From: Yponomeuta sedellus
Lineage: Eukaryota > Arthropoda > Insecta > Lepidoptera > Yponomeutidae
Direction of reading: 5' to 3'
Assembly (NCBI GenBank): GCA_934045075.1
Contig: OW203721.1
Location: forward strand, 21,514,672-21,578,671
DNA: 64,000 nt
A program made the position numbers and the translations under genes. This document shows, piece after piece, positions 15,087 through 25,672 of the stretch (positions are counted from its first letter, which is position 1; every line of letters starts with the position of its first letter). The notes under the pieces are model-generated. The model did no database searches and was not told the DNA's origin. It saw nothing but the letters and a program-made list of their open reading frames with translations.

Positions 15087-15157
15087 AATATAAAGATCAT
15101 AATCATTCGTGCAAGCTAATCCTCACACATACGCTGAGACTACTTGTTCTTCTTCTC

Positions 15158-15240
15158 CAGGCTATATGTTAGTCCACTGCTGGACATAGCTCTCTCCTAA
15201 TGAGCGCCATAGCGCCCTGTCTTCAGCTTGCCGCATTGAG
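15158..15240 (-). mobile_element. LINE 3'-end stub within intron 4 edge
   Basis: The minus strand reads MRQAEDRALWRSLGESYVQQWTNI then stop, the C-terminus of a YVQQWT-type LINE. The same stub is in the inverted copy (about 22119-22201), so it was here before the segment was duplicated. Confidence 0.75.
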
Positions 15241-15331
15241 ACTACGTAAAAAAAATATTCGTTTGGGTTATTTCACTGTTTTTGTGCTGCAGTATTTAAA
15301 AGTCGGTTTGTAGATTTATTTATGCACTTAC

Positions 15332-15461
15332 CGTCGTGAGAATCGTAGACGTAGATGATCTCCTTCCACCCGTAGTGAAGAATAGTGTCAACAACGGCTT
15401 TGTGGTAGTCTGGTCTCATGCTCACAGCGTGATCGATCAGTCCAGATGATGGTGGTATGAC
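15332..15461 (-). CDS. GluR1-like: AMPA-type glutamate receptor, exon 4
   Basis: This 130-bp exon is preceded on the minus strand by TTAACTAG and followed by GTAAGT. It starts in frame after the complete Lys codon ending exon 3 and encodes 43 residues plus the first base of a Gly codon. Residues 129-171 run VIPPSSGLID...MRPDYHKAVV...HYGWKEIIYVYDSHDG. The pattern MRPD..KA....I..Y.W....Y.YDS..G is the early amino-terminal-domain signature of AMPA receptors and matches the insect GluRIA/GluRIB type. The product is a postsynaptic glutamate-gated cation channel; this part forms the upper lobe of the extracellular amino-terminal domain. The next exon must lie left of the window. An identical exon sequence in reverse orientation sits at 21895-22024. 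Confidence 0.9.
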
Positions 15462-15518
15462 CTAGTTAATAAAAAAACATAAGGGTTATTTTACGAAAAA
15501 TATGATGTCATTGTTAAT

Positions 15519-16139
15519 GTTTTACCGAACATAAGAATAATTTTTTTTTGAAATTTCGAATTTTTACGTATGGGATAAAATGGTCATAATGCTCACACAT
15601 TTTTAGTTTGGGAATGATTTGAATATGGTAAAACTTGCTTACACTTAATAGTTGTCGGTTATATAAGTAAATAGTATAGGAATCAGCACATTTAGTTAAG
15701 GTAGTAATTCTAATTACGAACTTTTCTAGTTTGTCTCGTGTCTTGGATGTTATCTATGTATTTATTGTATTCAATCTATCGTCGAGTTAGCACGTATAAC
15801 ACAAGGCATTTAGTTGTAATTAGTATAGGGCTAACGAGATCTGTGTAATATGTCTATGAATATTTATTGATTTATTTATTTATTAATTCTAATTGTAAAA
15901 TTATGAAATCTGGAAAAACCGCCCCTAGCACAAGGAATTCTAGTTTGAGCCAGCAACCTTTTGTTTGGAAATGTTTTACAATAAAATTCTTTTCATTTCA
16001 TTAAAAGGTGAAGTATAAAATAATTATCTTTGTCCCACTACTAGCCACTTTCCTACACTCAGGTTCCCTCACGACGTTTTCCTTCACGGCAAGCGAGTGG
16101 TATTTCTAATAGAAGTAACTTGACAATATAAAAAAAATA
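15519..16139. other. Intron 3 with interspersed repeat
   Basis: Positions about 15725-15900 match, inverted, 40735-40905. Shared landmarks are TGTCTCG-GTCTTGGATGTTATC, ATTTAGTTGTA and GGGCTAACGAGATCTGTGTAAT, with a TTTA-rich tail. This is an unclassified dispersed repeat. Positions 16060-16110 carry a scrap of the SINE with CACGACGTTTTCCTTC. Confidence 0.5.
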
Positions 16140-16285
16140 GAATAGATAGATAGATAAAATATTCTTTATTGCATGTACAGCAGGGATTACATAAGAGACT
16201 TAAAAAATAACAGTACAGTACAAGTGGCGGCCTGACATTATTAAAAGTAATTTCTTCCAGACAGCCAGAATATTACAATATATAA
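16140..16285 (-). mobile_element. LINE 3'-end fragment with GATA tail
   Basis: The inverse of the 11289-11435 element. It starts with a GATAGATAGATA tail, then ATTCTTTATTGCATGTAC, and runs to AATTTCTTCCAGACAGCC. Confidence 0.65.
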
Positions 16286-16522
16286 AAAAAGTTACGCTTG
16301 ATATCCGCTCTGCAGTTCCTACACTTCATTTTCATCAACTTGCCTCGCCCAACTTCACACTTTGCTGCATAGTTTGCAAGAAGCAATCATTCTCTCATTA
16401 CAAACTTTGAATGTTGGTACATTAAAATAATATCACTCAGGCAAGCCGGCCAATTACCAAAACTTAAGGGGCTCCACGCAGTAACACTCGCGCTCCACCA
16501 ATGGAAAGAAACTAGTCAAAAA

Positions 16523-16725
16523 ATATTAAAACCTATTTAGAGGCCAAAAATTCCACCCATGCCGGGATTCAAACCCGCGACCTCTGGCTGTCCGTGCCAG
16601 CGCTCTTTCCAACTGAGCTAATGGGTGACTCACCGGCATCAGTGAAATTTCGAACCTCTTTACAAAACTCTCTGTATTACGTACCCACTTAATAAAAATA
16701 TTCAAAAATATTTATTAATAGGTTC
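16523..16725 (-). mobile_element. tRNA-type SINE, single copy
   Basis: The minus strand carries GCCCATTAGCTCAGTTGG (box A) and GGGTTTGAATCCCGGCATGG (box B), flanked by TTTAGCCTCTAAATAGG. The flanks carry an imperfect repeat TCAAAAA(A)TATT that may be the target-site duplication. Confidence 0.75.
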
Positions 16726-17194
16726 AGGCAGGACATTCCTTTCATTTCACTGTGGGCATTTAAAGGCATATAAGGTAGACATTGTCACTTAGATAATGTA
16801 ATAAACATGCATTTTGGCTTATTATAGAACGTTTACATATTTTTCGCTGTCAAAAAATAAACTATTTTTTATTAAAAAATATATATATATATATTTTTTA
16901 GAGATTGTTTTGGTAAAAAATGTCGATCAATATTTCAAGCATGTTGATAGTTTAGATTAAAGACCCACAAAGAAGAATATAAGATCACAGACCTAGGACT
17001 AAAAAAACGGCCGTTTTTGGTTAAATTTTAGACTCACGGGTCAAGAGATTGGTCTGACACTTTTAGCGAAACCGATATGTTAATAAAATAATGATTTATT
17101 GGCACAAAGGAATATATTATTAGGTCCTTACATATGATATTGGCGTTTTGTATGAGGGAATATATATCACTTAGTTTTATTTAAATAGAATCGA

Positions 17195-17556
17195 TATCAA
17201 CCCTTGTATGTCCCCACTGCTGGGGCACAGGTCTCTACCTGCATCGCAGGAAGGTTAGGCCATACTCCACCTCGGGGACCTAGTCCGGGTTGGTGGAAGA
17301 TTGTAAGACAGTGGCGGGCCTTACTGTCAAAAGTTATCAAGCCGCCCATAAGGCCTCTGACATGGCTTAACAACTGCCATTACATGACAGCCGGCACGAA
17401 CGGCTTAACGTGCCTTGCGAAGTTCGGAAGCGCTCGGAAAAATGCCACTAGGGGTAATCACGGGCCGTCACCCATCCTGCACCTGGTCGCGCCTGTTGTT
17501 GCTTAACTCGAATGATCGATTCCAATCACTCGGTTCCACTAGGCCACGAGCGCTTA
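17195..17556 (-). mobile_element. 5S-rRNA-derived SINE, near full length
   Basis: A copy of the family at 8249-8615. The 5S-like promoter block lies at about 17460-17505 on the minus strand. TTAAATA occurs on both flanks, a possible short target-site duplication. A 100-codon frame across the element has no biological meaning. Confidence 0.85.
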
Positions 17557-19559
17557 AATATAATATGATTATTTAATCAACGTATGTACCCGTATGTATT
17601 TATGCCTTTTAATAAAAACCTTTCGGAATCAATAAAAAATTTGAAGAGTTTACAAGTTCGTGTAAGCATTTTATTTTGGGCGTAAATAAGAATTAGTAGT
17701 GTAGCGATACCTCCTTTTTTGTTATTGGCCTGCAGATTGGTTCTGGGTTATGCGTGAATTTCCGTGCTGGTTTATATTGTTGTAAACAAGGACTGTAGAC
17801 GCCTATATTACAGCCTACTAGCAGAGTGTGGACATGATAGTAAAACGCTATATGTTGCTCGGTTGATATATTTTCCGCAAGTGTCTTACATCACAACAAA
17901 CAATGGTATCCTAGCGATATTCAAATCGGTGTCAGCCATGTACTGGGATAAGATTATAACTGGCCAATACATGTGCACATACCACCTCCAATACGCCCTC
18001 TTAATCTATCACGTACATGCGTGAACACTTTTGCACTCGTCTGTACATAGTACATTAAATAAATACTTACTCAACACTTTTGTGTTTAACTGTACCAACT
18101 GTCCTTACATGTACCTACAACACTGATTGATTAATCTACAAAATTATTCTATTACCCTATAGAAAGTACATAAAAAATATACAATATAATATCAAAGACA
18201 TCTATCCAAACATAGAACAGTACCTAACCCGCCCTCTAATACATGAGCATATACCACCTCCAATAGTTTAATCCGCAAGCAAAGATATGCCTTGGTTACT
18301 CGCATGCCCCATTTCACCTATACATCTGTGTGTGAAAGCGGAATGTTAATTTAGCTCCACTGTCTAGATAGGAGGCGTAATATGTATCACATATAGTGGA
18401 TACCGCATATCCGTTGATCTGATACGTGACCGTGATATTGAGCTACATAATTGTACGATAAAGTCCAGTAGATATTTCGATTTTGCACACAGATGTCTAC
18501 GTGCAAAGTTAAAGAATCAAGCCGCTGGTTGCCATAGGGCACCCTTCTTTGGGACCAGTTATTAAATATCGATAGACAAGGAATTCTTTGTTATTTTGTT
18601 AAAGAAAATAGTCTAGAGCGAGTCGCCAATGTAGTAGGTCTGATATTAACATAAAAACTAATAATATTCTTTCTTGTATACGAGCTCATGGGCTTATGAA
18701 GGCAAATATATACGTGTACTTATAACAAAAGTAATACGTAACTCTTTAATTTCCTCAAACAGGGTTAGCTAGCCCTTCGGCACAATACCGAACATCCAAC
18801 CAATCGATTGTCGTATCCGAATCACCAGATTCTCTGGGAAAAGTTATAGTCTGTTAGCTTTTAGAATATACCTCGGGCTGTAGAGTAGGCTTCGGTTTTC
18901 GCCGAAAGCACACGGGTGTAATACTGCTTCCTGCTCTGTATAAAACTTGCGTATTTTTTTAGTTTTTTGAATTTAGTGGCATACTAGTTCCGATATTTCT
19001 AATTCATTTTTTTTTTATTTGTGTGACACAAGTACTTCTGGTGTTAAAGTTAAAAATACAGTTTCTTTTGTGCTCTACTTAAATAGACAACGAATCTTGT
19101 GTAGAAGTATTAAAACATTTAAATAACAATTAAATACAGAATGTCAAAGATTTGAAAAAAATATAACAAAAGAAAAAATGCAATATAAAGCAATCAATTC
19201 AGAAAATACAAAATGTCAATGATAAAAACGTGTATGTCAGCTTGTAAATAATTAGGTACCAAAATAATAAATATTTAAATTACAATAAAATTCTATTACA
19301 CGAAAATATCAAATTCTATCCGAGGTATATTCTAAAAGATATTTAAGTGTAGAGTGAAGGAATATAAAGCAGTTACTTAAATATTACGTAGGTATATTAT
19401 ATTATTTCCTTTTTCCATATATAATTTATTTATTAGTATGTATGTATATCTTAATTATTTATTCATTTTATTATTTATGTATGTGGTTTAAGTAAGTTTA
19501 TATAAATTTCGTTGAATTCCTAATTTCAATATTGCACCGACTACCCGTCTCTAATTTCT
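17557..19559. other. No supported gene (intron 3)
   Basis: AT-rich. The only internal repeat noticed is a short shared block ATACCACCTCCAATA at about 17980 and 18250. No exon with homology to the receptor was found. Confidence 0.4.
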
Positions 19560-19692
19560 TTCTTGTCTCCGTCTATGGTTGCCTGGAAGAAATTGCGTTT
19601 AGTAATAAGGCCGCCATTTGTACTGTATTTTTTATATAATTTCTGTTACTATAATTTCTGTGTACAATAAAGAATATTCTATATATCTAAAG
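19560..19692 (+). mobile_element. LINE 3'-end fragment
   Basis: Same family as 11289-11435: TGGTTGCCTGGAAGAAATT, AATAAGGCCGCCATTTGTAC, then AAAGAATATTCTATATATC. Confidence 0.65.
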
Positions 19693-19884
19693 ATAACAGA
19701 CTGTGTGTATTGAACCGGCAATTTAGTCAAGTAAAATCTACAGTCAACGCAGGAGTTACGTTAATTAAACATAAATTCGACCCCCGGGGCGGCTGATGGA
19801 CGCACTCTAGTATTGGTGTTTCTGGGCCTCTATGTCAAAGGACTTTGTTTGTCCAGCGCAGTGATAATTAAATCGCTCTGTTTA

Positions 19885-20330
19885 AATTTGAGTACGAAAC
19901 TGATTCTGGGCATTCTACAGGGCACATTACAAATTCAAATGCAAACGTTAATACATCCTTCATGGGGCATTGCATACGCTTCTATAATAAAATCCCTGAA
20001 GATATATTAAGCTTGCCTGAAACGCGGTTCAAAAAATGTGTTAAGCACACTGTGCCAAAAGGGCTACTATGACATAAAGGATTATTGAGATGACAATGAT
20101 GTCTGGAATTAAAGCCAGTACAATGCATAAGTTCTATGTTTTATAATAATTATGCAAACTCTGTTAACTGAGGACTTTGAAAAGACTAAGTTTGGAGATT
20201 TTTTTCCATTTTTTGTCCAATATGATTTAGATTTTGAAATGGACACCTAGTTTGGATTGTAACATTCACTAAGCCGCAGTTTCTGCGCTACTGTGAATAA
20301 AACCTTTTCATTTAATTTCATTTCGTCGTA
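19885..20330 (+). mobile_element. LINE 3' end (PEDILSLPETRFKKCVK type)
   Basis: In broken frames the plus strand gives a C-terminus like IPEDILSLPETRFKKCVKHT...KGLL, then the 3' untranslated region with ATGTCTGGAATTAAAGCCA and CACCTAGTTTGGATTGTAAC. It ends GAATAAAACCTTTTCATTT. This resembles the end of jockey/CR1-like reverse transcriptases. A second copy is at 51310-51945. Confidence 0.65.
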
Positions 20331-20354
20331 TGTTTCTTCACCTCTGAAGAAACA

Positions 20355-20530
20355 AACGACGAATTTGACGGCTTCTGTGGCGCACCGGTAGCGCATCTGC
20401 CTACCATGCAAGAGCTCTCGGGTTCGGACCCGTTTACATGTTTGTGATGTCGTTTTTTCTAGTTCCCACGGCACATGGTATCCTAGTGTGAGGCCAGAAA
20501 CAATGTAAGTGCCTGTAGGTAAATGTTATG
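20355..20530 (+). mobile_element. tRNA-Gly-like SINE
   Basis: The head CTGTGGCGCACCGGTAGCGC...CTGCCTACCATGCAAG...GGGTTCGGACCC is tRNA-like, with box A, box B and an ACC in the anticodon position. It is followed by a family-specific body (CATGTTTGTGATGTCGTT...GGTATCCTAGTGTGAGGCC). The inverse copy is at 27470-27665. It is degenerate, so not a working tRNA gene. Confidence 0.7.
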
Positions 20531-21154
20531 TTATTTATGTTATTCTTTTTTCTTAAATTACAACACCTGCCTTTCTCCTCTTTTTTTAAATTACAACACC
20601 TGCATGTTACAAGAAGAGGAAGAGCGGTTAGTTTTTGTAACAATGTGTTTTACAGAGTGTGAAATAAAACTGACGCCCGATCTGAAAAATACCCATATTT
20701 ATGAGCGTAGAGGCGATTCTATGCTTTTATGCCCTGCTTTTTAATTAGCCTTGTCTAACAGACGGGACTTAAGAAAATACAAAATTGTTATGCTCGATTT
20801 TGCCCCATTAAAGAGAAATATTTTTCACGAGTGCGAAAACAGATCATTTTCAGTCGTCTGATGTTCAAACTTATTTTAATGATTATTACGCAAGTATTAT
20901 GAAAGTCGCAGTCAAAAACAAACAAAATTTTACTCTTGAGCTTCTTAGAACCGATTTCGTTGGTAAAATATTTTTTTTTAATTACCATTTAATTTGAAAA
21001 TTACGACTACACCAACGTTGATACTCACAGAAGTCTTCAATTATTTTAGCACTCTTTACCCTCAAATATTTACATCCATAATAGGAATAATAATAGGGGA
21101 TATATTACAAAAATTACAAGTGACTACCCACAATAATTGACTGTACTCGCCACT
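20531..21154. other. No supported gene (intron 3)
   Basis: AT-rich. A short direct repeat, AAATTACAACACCTGC, occurs at about 20555 and 20587. Nothing else is recognised. Confidence 0.4.
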
Positions 21155-21300
21155 TTAGTCTACCCGAGACCTCGGCAACTGTAACGCTGCCGAAACGTCG
21201 GGAAATAAAATAATTACATTTTACCTAATAAATAAACGCGAATAGACTCCTTTTATATATACCTAACTATGTATGAGTATCGCGAATCATTGAGAAATAC
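21155..21300 (+). repeat. GAAACGT-hairpin repeat copy
   Basis: It matches the right half of the palindromic copy at 26486-26743: GTCTACCCGAGACC, stem CGGCA/TGCCG, GAAACGTCGGGAAATAA, then TATGAGTATCGCGAATCATT. This copy is not palindromic. Confidence 0.65.
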
Positions 21301-21302
21301 TA

Positions 21303-21402
21303 GTCTTGCAATCCTCCATCAATCCGGACTTGGCCACCGTGGTGGAGTGTGGCCTATACCTCCCACAGGGAAGAGACCCGTGCCCCTCGGTGGACATAAT
21401 GG
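21303..21402 (+). mobile_element. 5S-derived SINE, 3' fragment
   Basis: It carries CAATCCTCCATCAATCCGGACTTGGCC-like and AAGAGACCCGTGCCCC blocks of the family 3' half, then GGGTTGATGATGATGATGA. The 5S-like head is missing. Confidence 0.7.
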
Positions 21403-21839
21403 GTTGATGATGATGATGATGAAGTCTTGATATCAAAATAAAAAAAATCCTTAAGGGTTGAAGATAATGGTTACCAACAGTTCTTTTAATTATACTATTT
21501 TTATTTTTAATGCACTACCCCGTGCTAAGGACAAATTTAAAAACCTATTTAGAGGCTAAAAATTTCACCCATGCCGGGATTCGAACCCGCAACCTCTGGC
21601 TATCCGTGCCAGAGCTCTACCAATCGCTGCCTGTACGTAATACAGAGAATAGTGTAAAGAGGTTCGAAATTTCACTGATGCCGTGAGTCGCCCATTGGCT
21701 CAATTGGTAGAGCGCTGGCACGGATAGCCAGAGGTTGCGGGTTCGAATCCCGGCATGGGTGAAAAAATTTTTAGCCTCTAAATAGGTTTCTAAATTTGTT
21801 CCTTAGCACGGGTTAGTGCATTAAAATAAAAATAGTATA

Positions 21840-22269
21840 ATTAACAATGACATATTTTTCGTAAAATAACCCTTATGTTTTTTTTATTAACTAGGTCATA
21901 CCACCATCATCTGGACTGATCGATCACGCTGTGAGCATGAGACCAGACTACCACAAAGCCGTTGTTGACACTATTCTTCACTACGGGTGGAAGGAGATCA
22001 TCTACGTCTACGATTCTCACGACGGTAAGTGCATAAATAAATCTACAAACCGACTTTAAAATACTGCAGCACAAAAACAGTGAAATAACCCAAACGAATA
22101 TTTGTTTTACGTAGTCTCAATGCGGCAAGCTGAAGACAGGGCGCTATGGCGCTCATTAGGAGAGAGCTATGTCCAGCAGTGGACTAACATATAGCCTGGA
22201 GAAGAAGAACAAGTAGTCTCAGCGTATGTGTGAGGATTAGCTTGGACGAATGATTATGATCTTTATATT
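21840..22269 (+). repeat. Inverted copy of the exon 4 segment
   Basis: This is the second arm of the pair described at 15087-15518, in opposite orientation and bounded on both sides by SINE sequence. It retains intron flanks, the splice acceptor and donor, and the LINE stub, so it was not copied from spliced mRNA. Confidence 0.9.
21895..22024 (+). pseudogene. Antisense-oriented duplicate of receptor exon 4
   Basis: The 130 bp are identical to exon 4 at 15332-15461, with intact AG acceptor and GTAAGT donor. It lies on the plus strand inside intron 3 of a minus-strand gene, so it cannot be spliced into the receptor mRNA. No other receptor exon is on the plus strand here. It is classed as a non-functional exon copy. 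Its perfect identity suggests a recent event, gene conversion, or a haplotype or assembly effect. Confidence 0.8.
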
Positions 22270-22940
22270 TTTAAATTTGTCCTTAGCACGGGTTAGTGCA
22301 TTAAAAATAAAAATAGTATAATCATGTGGGTACAGTGATATCGTTCCGATGTAAAACCTAACTGCAAAGTAGGTAGTCGGGGCTGTAAGTGATGCAATTT
22401 GCTTAAGCCAGATGTCGCTGCCTGTACGTAATACAGAGAATAGTGTAAAGAGGTTCGGAATTTCACTGATGCCGTGAGTTGCCCATTGGCTCAATTGGTA
22501 GAGCGCTGGCACGGATAGCCAGAGGTTGCGGGTTTGAATCCCGGCATGGGTGAAATTTTTAGCCTCTAAATAGGTTTTTAAATTTGTCCTTAGCACGGGT
22601 TAGTGCATTAAAAATAAAAATAGTATAATCATGTGGGTACAGTGATATCGTTCCGATGTAAAACCTAACTGCAAAGTAGGTAGTCGGGGCTGTAAGTGAT
22701 GCAATTTGCTTAAGCCAGATGTCGCTGCCTGTACGTAATACAGAGAATAGTGTAAAGAGGTTCGAAATTTCACTGATGCCGTGAGTTGCCCATTGGCTCA
22801 ATTGGTAGAGCGCTGGCACGGATAGCCAGAGGTTGCGGGTTCGAATCCCGGCATGGGTGAAATTTTTAGCCTCTAAATAGGTTTTTAAAGTTCTTTTAAT
22901 CTTAGGTTTTTTTATTATTGTTAACGTAACACCGTTATAA

Positions 22941-23329
22941 ATAATAATATTTCAAAAACCTATTTAGAGGCTAAAAATTCCACCCATGCCGGGATTCAAA
23001 CCCGCGACCTCTGGCTGTCCGTGCCAGCGCTGTTTCCACCTGAGCTAATGGGCGACTCACCGTAGTAGGTACTCGGGGCTGCAAGTGATGCAAATTACTT
23101 CAGCCAAATGTCGCTGCCTGTACGTATTACAGAGTATATTGTAAAGAGGTTCGAAATTTCACTGATGCCGGTGAGTCGCCCATTAGCTCAGTTGGAAAGA
23201 GCGCTGGCACGGATAACCAGAGGTCGCGGGTTTCAATCCCGGCATGGGTGGAATTTTTAGCCTCTAAATAGGTTTTTAAAATTGTCCTTAGCAGGGGTTA
23301 GTGCATTGAAAAGAATATAATAATATTTC
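22941..23329 (+). mobile_element. Fold-back tRNA-type SINE with 13-bp TSD
   Basis: The insert 22954-23316 lies between perfect copies of ATAATAATATTTC (22941-22953, 23317-23329). The left part is a minus-oriented SINE piece. The right part is a plus-oriented near-full unit ending TTGTCCTTAGCAGGGGTTAG and a tail. It is only 40 bp from the composite insertion, so this intron site has taken several SINE insertions. Confidence 0.85.
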
Positions 23330-24915
23330 GTTCGAGTTTCACAACGTTTGTACGGTCATTCTTAACAATACGCATTGGTTTTAAATCTAAAAAGTCTGCC
23401 CCGTTGCAAGTAAGAAGTTTAAAATACATCGTCCCGAGACTATGTTAGCTCACATGCCGCCGAGACCTTATCACAAATTTAAATGAAATGGAATTACGTC
23501 AGTCAGAGGGTTGTAAGGTTATAAAATACGATAAAAAAATTCTTCCTTCATTTATAATATTGAGATAAAAAAGTAAGACAAGAAAATGTAAGAATAAGAT
23601 AGAATCCGGCTAAGTGAATCCGGAATTAAGGTAATAATACTGAGATACAGCTGCTACGGGCAGCACTACGCTGGGCAATTGTGGAAAACGATGTTTCTAC
23701 TGTGCAAACGCAAAGTGGCGCTGACATTGTTACGTGAAAACACTGTTATATGCTCGATAGTTACACGGAGGGTCAGGAGGTAAGCTAGCGCGCTATATAC
23801 TCTATAGGTACCCAGCCAATTATCTATTTACGGGCCCCTTTCATGTCACCCCTGACAAGAAATTGAGAATACAATTACCGTTCAATAAGCACGTTCGTTG
23901 GAAAACCGACGGGACTTTAAAACATATGCTTCAATATGGCAGATAAGTAAAAAAAGGTAGGTATGGTGAATGACTTTTGTAATATTAATAGTTTTTTTAA
24001 CAAACTGATTAATGTGCAATAAAATGACCTGGGCATCAAGTGAGTTCACGAATTTGTTAATCAGCCAGAAAGTATAACAACCCTTTTATCCATTTACAGT
24101 GTTACATTTTATCGGCCTAAATTACGCACACCAAATCCCAAATAATCCCAATCGTCTAGCTGTCAAATTCCACGCTCATTGCTATCACAAACGTAAGGAT
24201 TTGTTACGCATAATTAGGTCCCTGAACTTTATTGGGAACGATTCAAACCAGGGTTTTAGTAACGAGGAAATAATTAACCAAGGTGCGCGAAAAAATCCAC
24301 TGAGTGTAGGCGTCTGGGAGACAGAAGTGGTTCCATTAATATCCATCAAACCCAGCGTTGAGTGTCTGTCCGCGTTAATGCGCCACAAAAATAAAGGATT
24401 GCATTTTGCTTTTCAGAAGCTTAACCAAAATTAAGCTTGATTTATATCCCTGGCTGACTTTTGCAATATAAATGGAGTGTAATTACTGCAATTATGAACA
24501 TGCGTGGTAAATCTACGAGTAGTTAAATTGCATGTTTTGTTCAACAAACATGAACGAAACAAACTGCGTTTCTTTAGACTGATGTAAATTCGCAATAGAT
24601 CACTGAAATGGTTTTGTAAACGTACACAGTTGCGTTCCAAACAATTTTAGAGAGCTTCTTTTTTGGAATGTTCGTACGAGTGTATTCGCGCGTAACTTTT
24701 AAATAAACTCGGAGCTTCAACATTGCAGGCGGTACCTTAGAAAATAAGAAAATCAGCTCTATTTTCGTGTAGGGAAAAGCAGACAGGAATTGCCTTGAGC
24801 TAGACAGGTGTCCCGTCTGTTTTTACGAAATTTAGCATCGAATCGAAAAGCTAAGGCGGCGGCAACCTCACGAAAAGAGCTGGCGATTCCCTCTGACTTT
24901 TACTCCTCGACTTAC
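23330..24915. other. Intron 3, no supported exon
   Basis: AT-rich. The stretch 24099-24434 is open on both strands (111 codons plus, 67 codons minus) without recognisable domains. It may be a decayed repeat or chance. Confidence 0.4.
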
Positions 24916-25043
24916 CTTTTCCGGGAACCACGGTGTGACGAAGGGCATCTGGAAGGTGTTGGTGTAGGAGTGCAGCGTATCAAAAGAGTCCGGAGTCACC
25001 GCGCCCAGCATCGACCACACGCCGCGCGCGAATTGATTGCAGA
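24916..25043 (-). CDS. GluR1-like: AMPA-type glutamate receptor, exon 3
   Basis: This 128-bp exon is preceded on the minus strand by TTTCTAG and followed by GTAAGT. Its first two bases complete the Ile codon begun by exon 2; 42 full codons follow, ending at a codon boundary. Residues 86-128 run ICNQFARGVWSMLGAVTPDS...HSYTNTFQMPFVTPWFPEK. The C-x-Q-F-x-R-G-V motif holds the first cysteine of the amino-terminal-domain loop, and F.TPWFP is the following conserved strand and turn. Both are typical of AMPA-type receptors and close to insect GluRI proteins. Codons are GC-rich compared with the surrounding intron. The plus strand is also open here, but it shows only the reversed splice signals of this exon. 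Confidence 0.92.
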
Positions 25044-25672
25044 CTAGAAACAAAATTATTTCTTACTAAAAGCCTCTGCATCAAATGTTGCAGTCATTAT
25101 TTGAATATTTCTACTTAATACATCGGCGAATTTGTAGTAGCAATACCACATCTTGCTGCAAAGGAAAACATCGTGGGGAAACTATCGGTTTTATTCCTAG
25201 ATTCCTGGGGATAGGCCGAAGAAGCTGCCGAGATGGTAGAGGTGCTAGGCAAGCATACTTCACTTAAAAAAACAACGACCCAGGCACTGCAGTGTTTGTG
25301 TAGTACCTTCACCCATCTAGTGTGAGTTAAGGTGCAACCGGGCGCTGTATGAATCATCGCTTTACGGAGATGCAAAGGCACATTCATCGTAATAAAACAT
25401 TAAAAACGTTTCTGAATCTAATTGAGATGCTCCAAAGACAAATTCAAGCAATTGTGGTCACTTAAACTTAGTACACAAAACATTTTTTATCACCCTCGCT
25501 TAAGTTGACAAAGGTTACCGAAGGCAAAGACAAATAAGATTAGACAATTCACTTTATTTTAAGTTCATTAAATTTGCGTCACTGACAGGCTTTTAAGGTA
25601 ATTGCGCAACGGACGAACGAAAATTCTGCCACGGTTAAAAGCGGTCCCCTAGTTAGGCACAATATGGCTGTA
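25044..25672. other. Intron 2, no supported exon
   Basis: AT-rich, with a SINE scrap (CTGCAAAGGAAAACATCGTGG) at about 25153-25175. Confidence 0.4.

Larger units (their letters stand above)
15087..15518. repeat. Inverted-repeat arm: source copy of exon 4 segment
   Basis: This 432-bp segment contains receptor exon 4 with flanking intron on both sides. It is present again, inverted, at 21840-22269. By eye the arms differ by about 3 substitutions, a 3-bp deletion and a 1-bp length change; the exon itself is identical. Sequence outside the arm continues without a SINE at either edge. This supports it as the original and the other as the copy. Confidence 0.9.
21479..22900. mobile_element. Composite SINE insertion carrying a captured receptor exon
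   Basis: A 1,398-bp insert (21491-22888) is flanked by perfect copies of AGTTCTTTTAAT (21479-21490 and 22889-22900). In order it holds a minus-oriented tRNA-type SINE piece beginning with the reversed tail (21491-21624) and a plus-oriented SINE with tail (21625-21839). Then comes the inverted 430-bp host segment with exon 4 (21840-22269), and two tandem plus-oriented SINE units of about 307 bp (22270-22577, 22578-22888). The single duplication implies the whole composite entered as one unit or formed during one insertion. Junctions to the host segment show 2-3 bp microhomology. Confidence 0.85.

Noticed and set aside
21895..22024. Mutually exclusive alternative exon of the receptor
   Set aside because: It is in reverse orientation to the gene, identical to exon 4, and lies within a TSD-flanked SINE composite.
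22476..22556. Functional tRNA gene (also in other SINE copies)
   Set aside because: Box A and box B are good, but the anticodon loop lacks T33, the T stem has a G-G mismatch and the unit is embedded in a dispersed repeat.
22237..22819. 119- and 86-codon minus-strand frames with repeated LYQLSQWATHGIS
   Set aside because: These are antisense translations of tandem tRNA-type SINE units, not genes.
24808..25047. 79-codon plus-strand frame
   Set aside because: It is antisense to receptor exon 3, whose splice sites and homology are clear on the minus strand.
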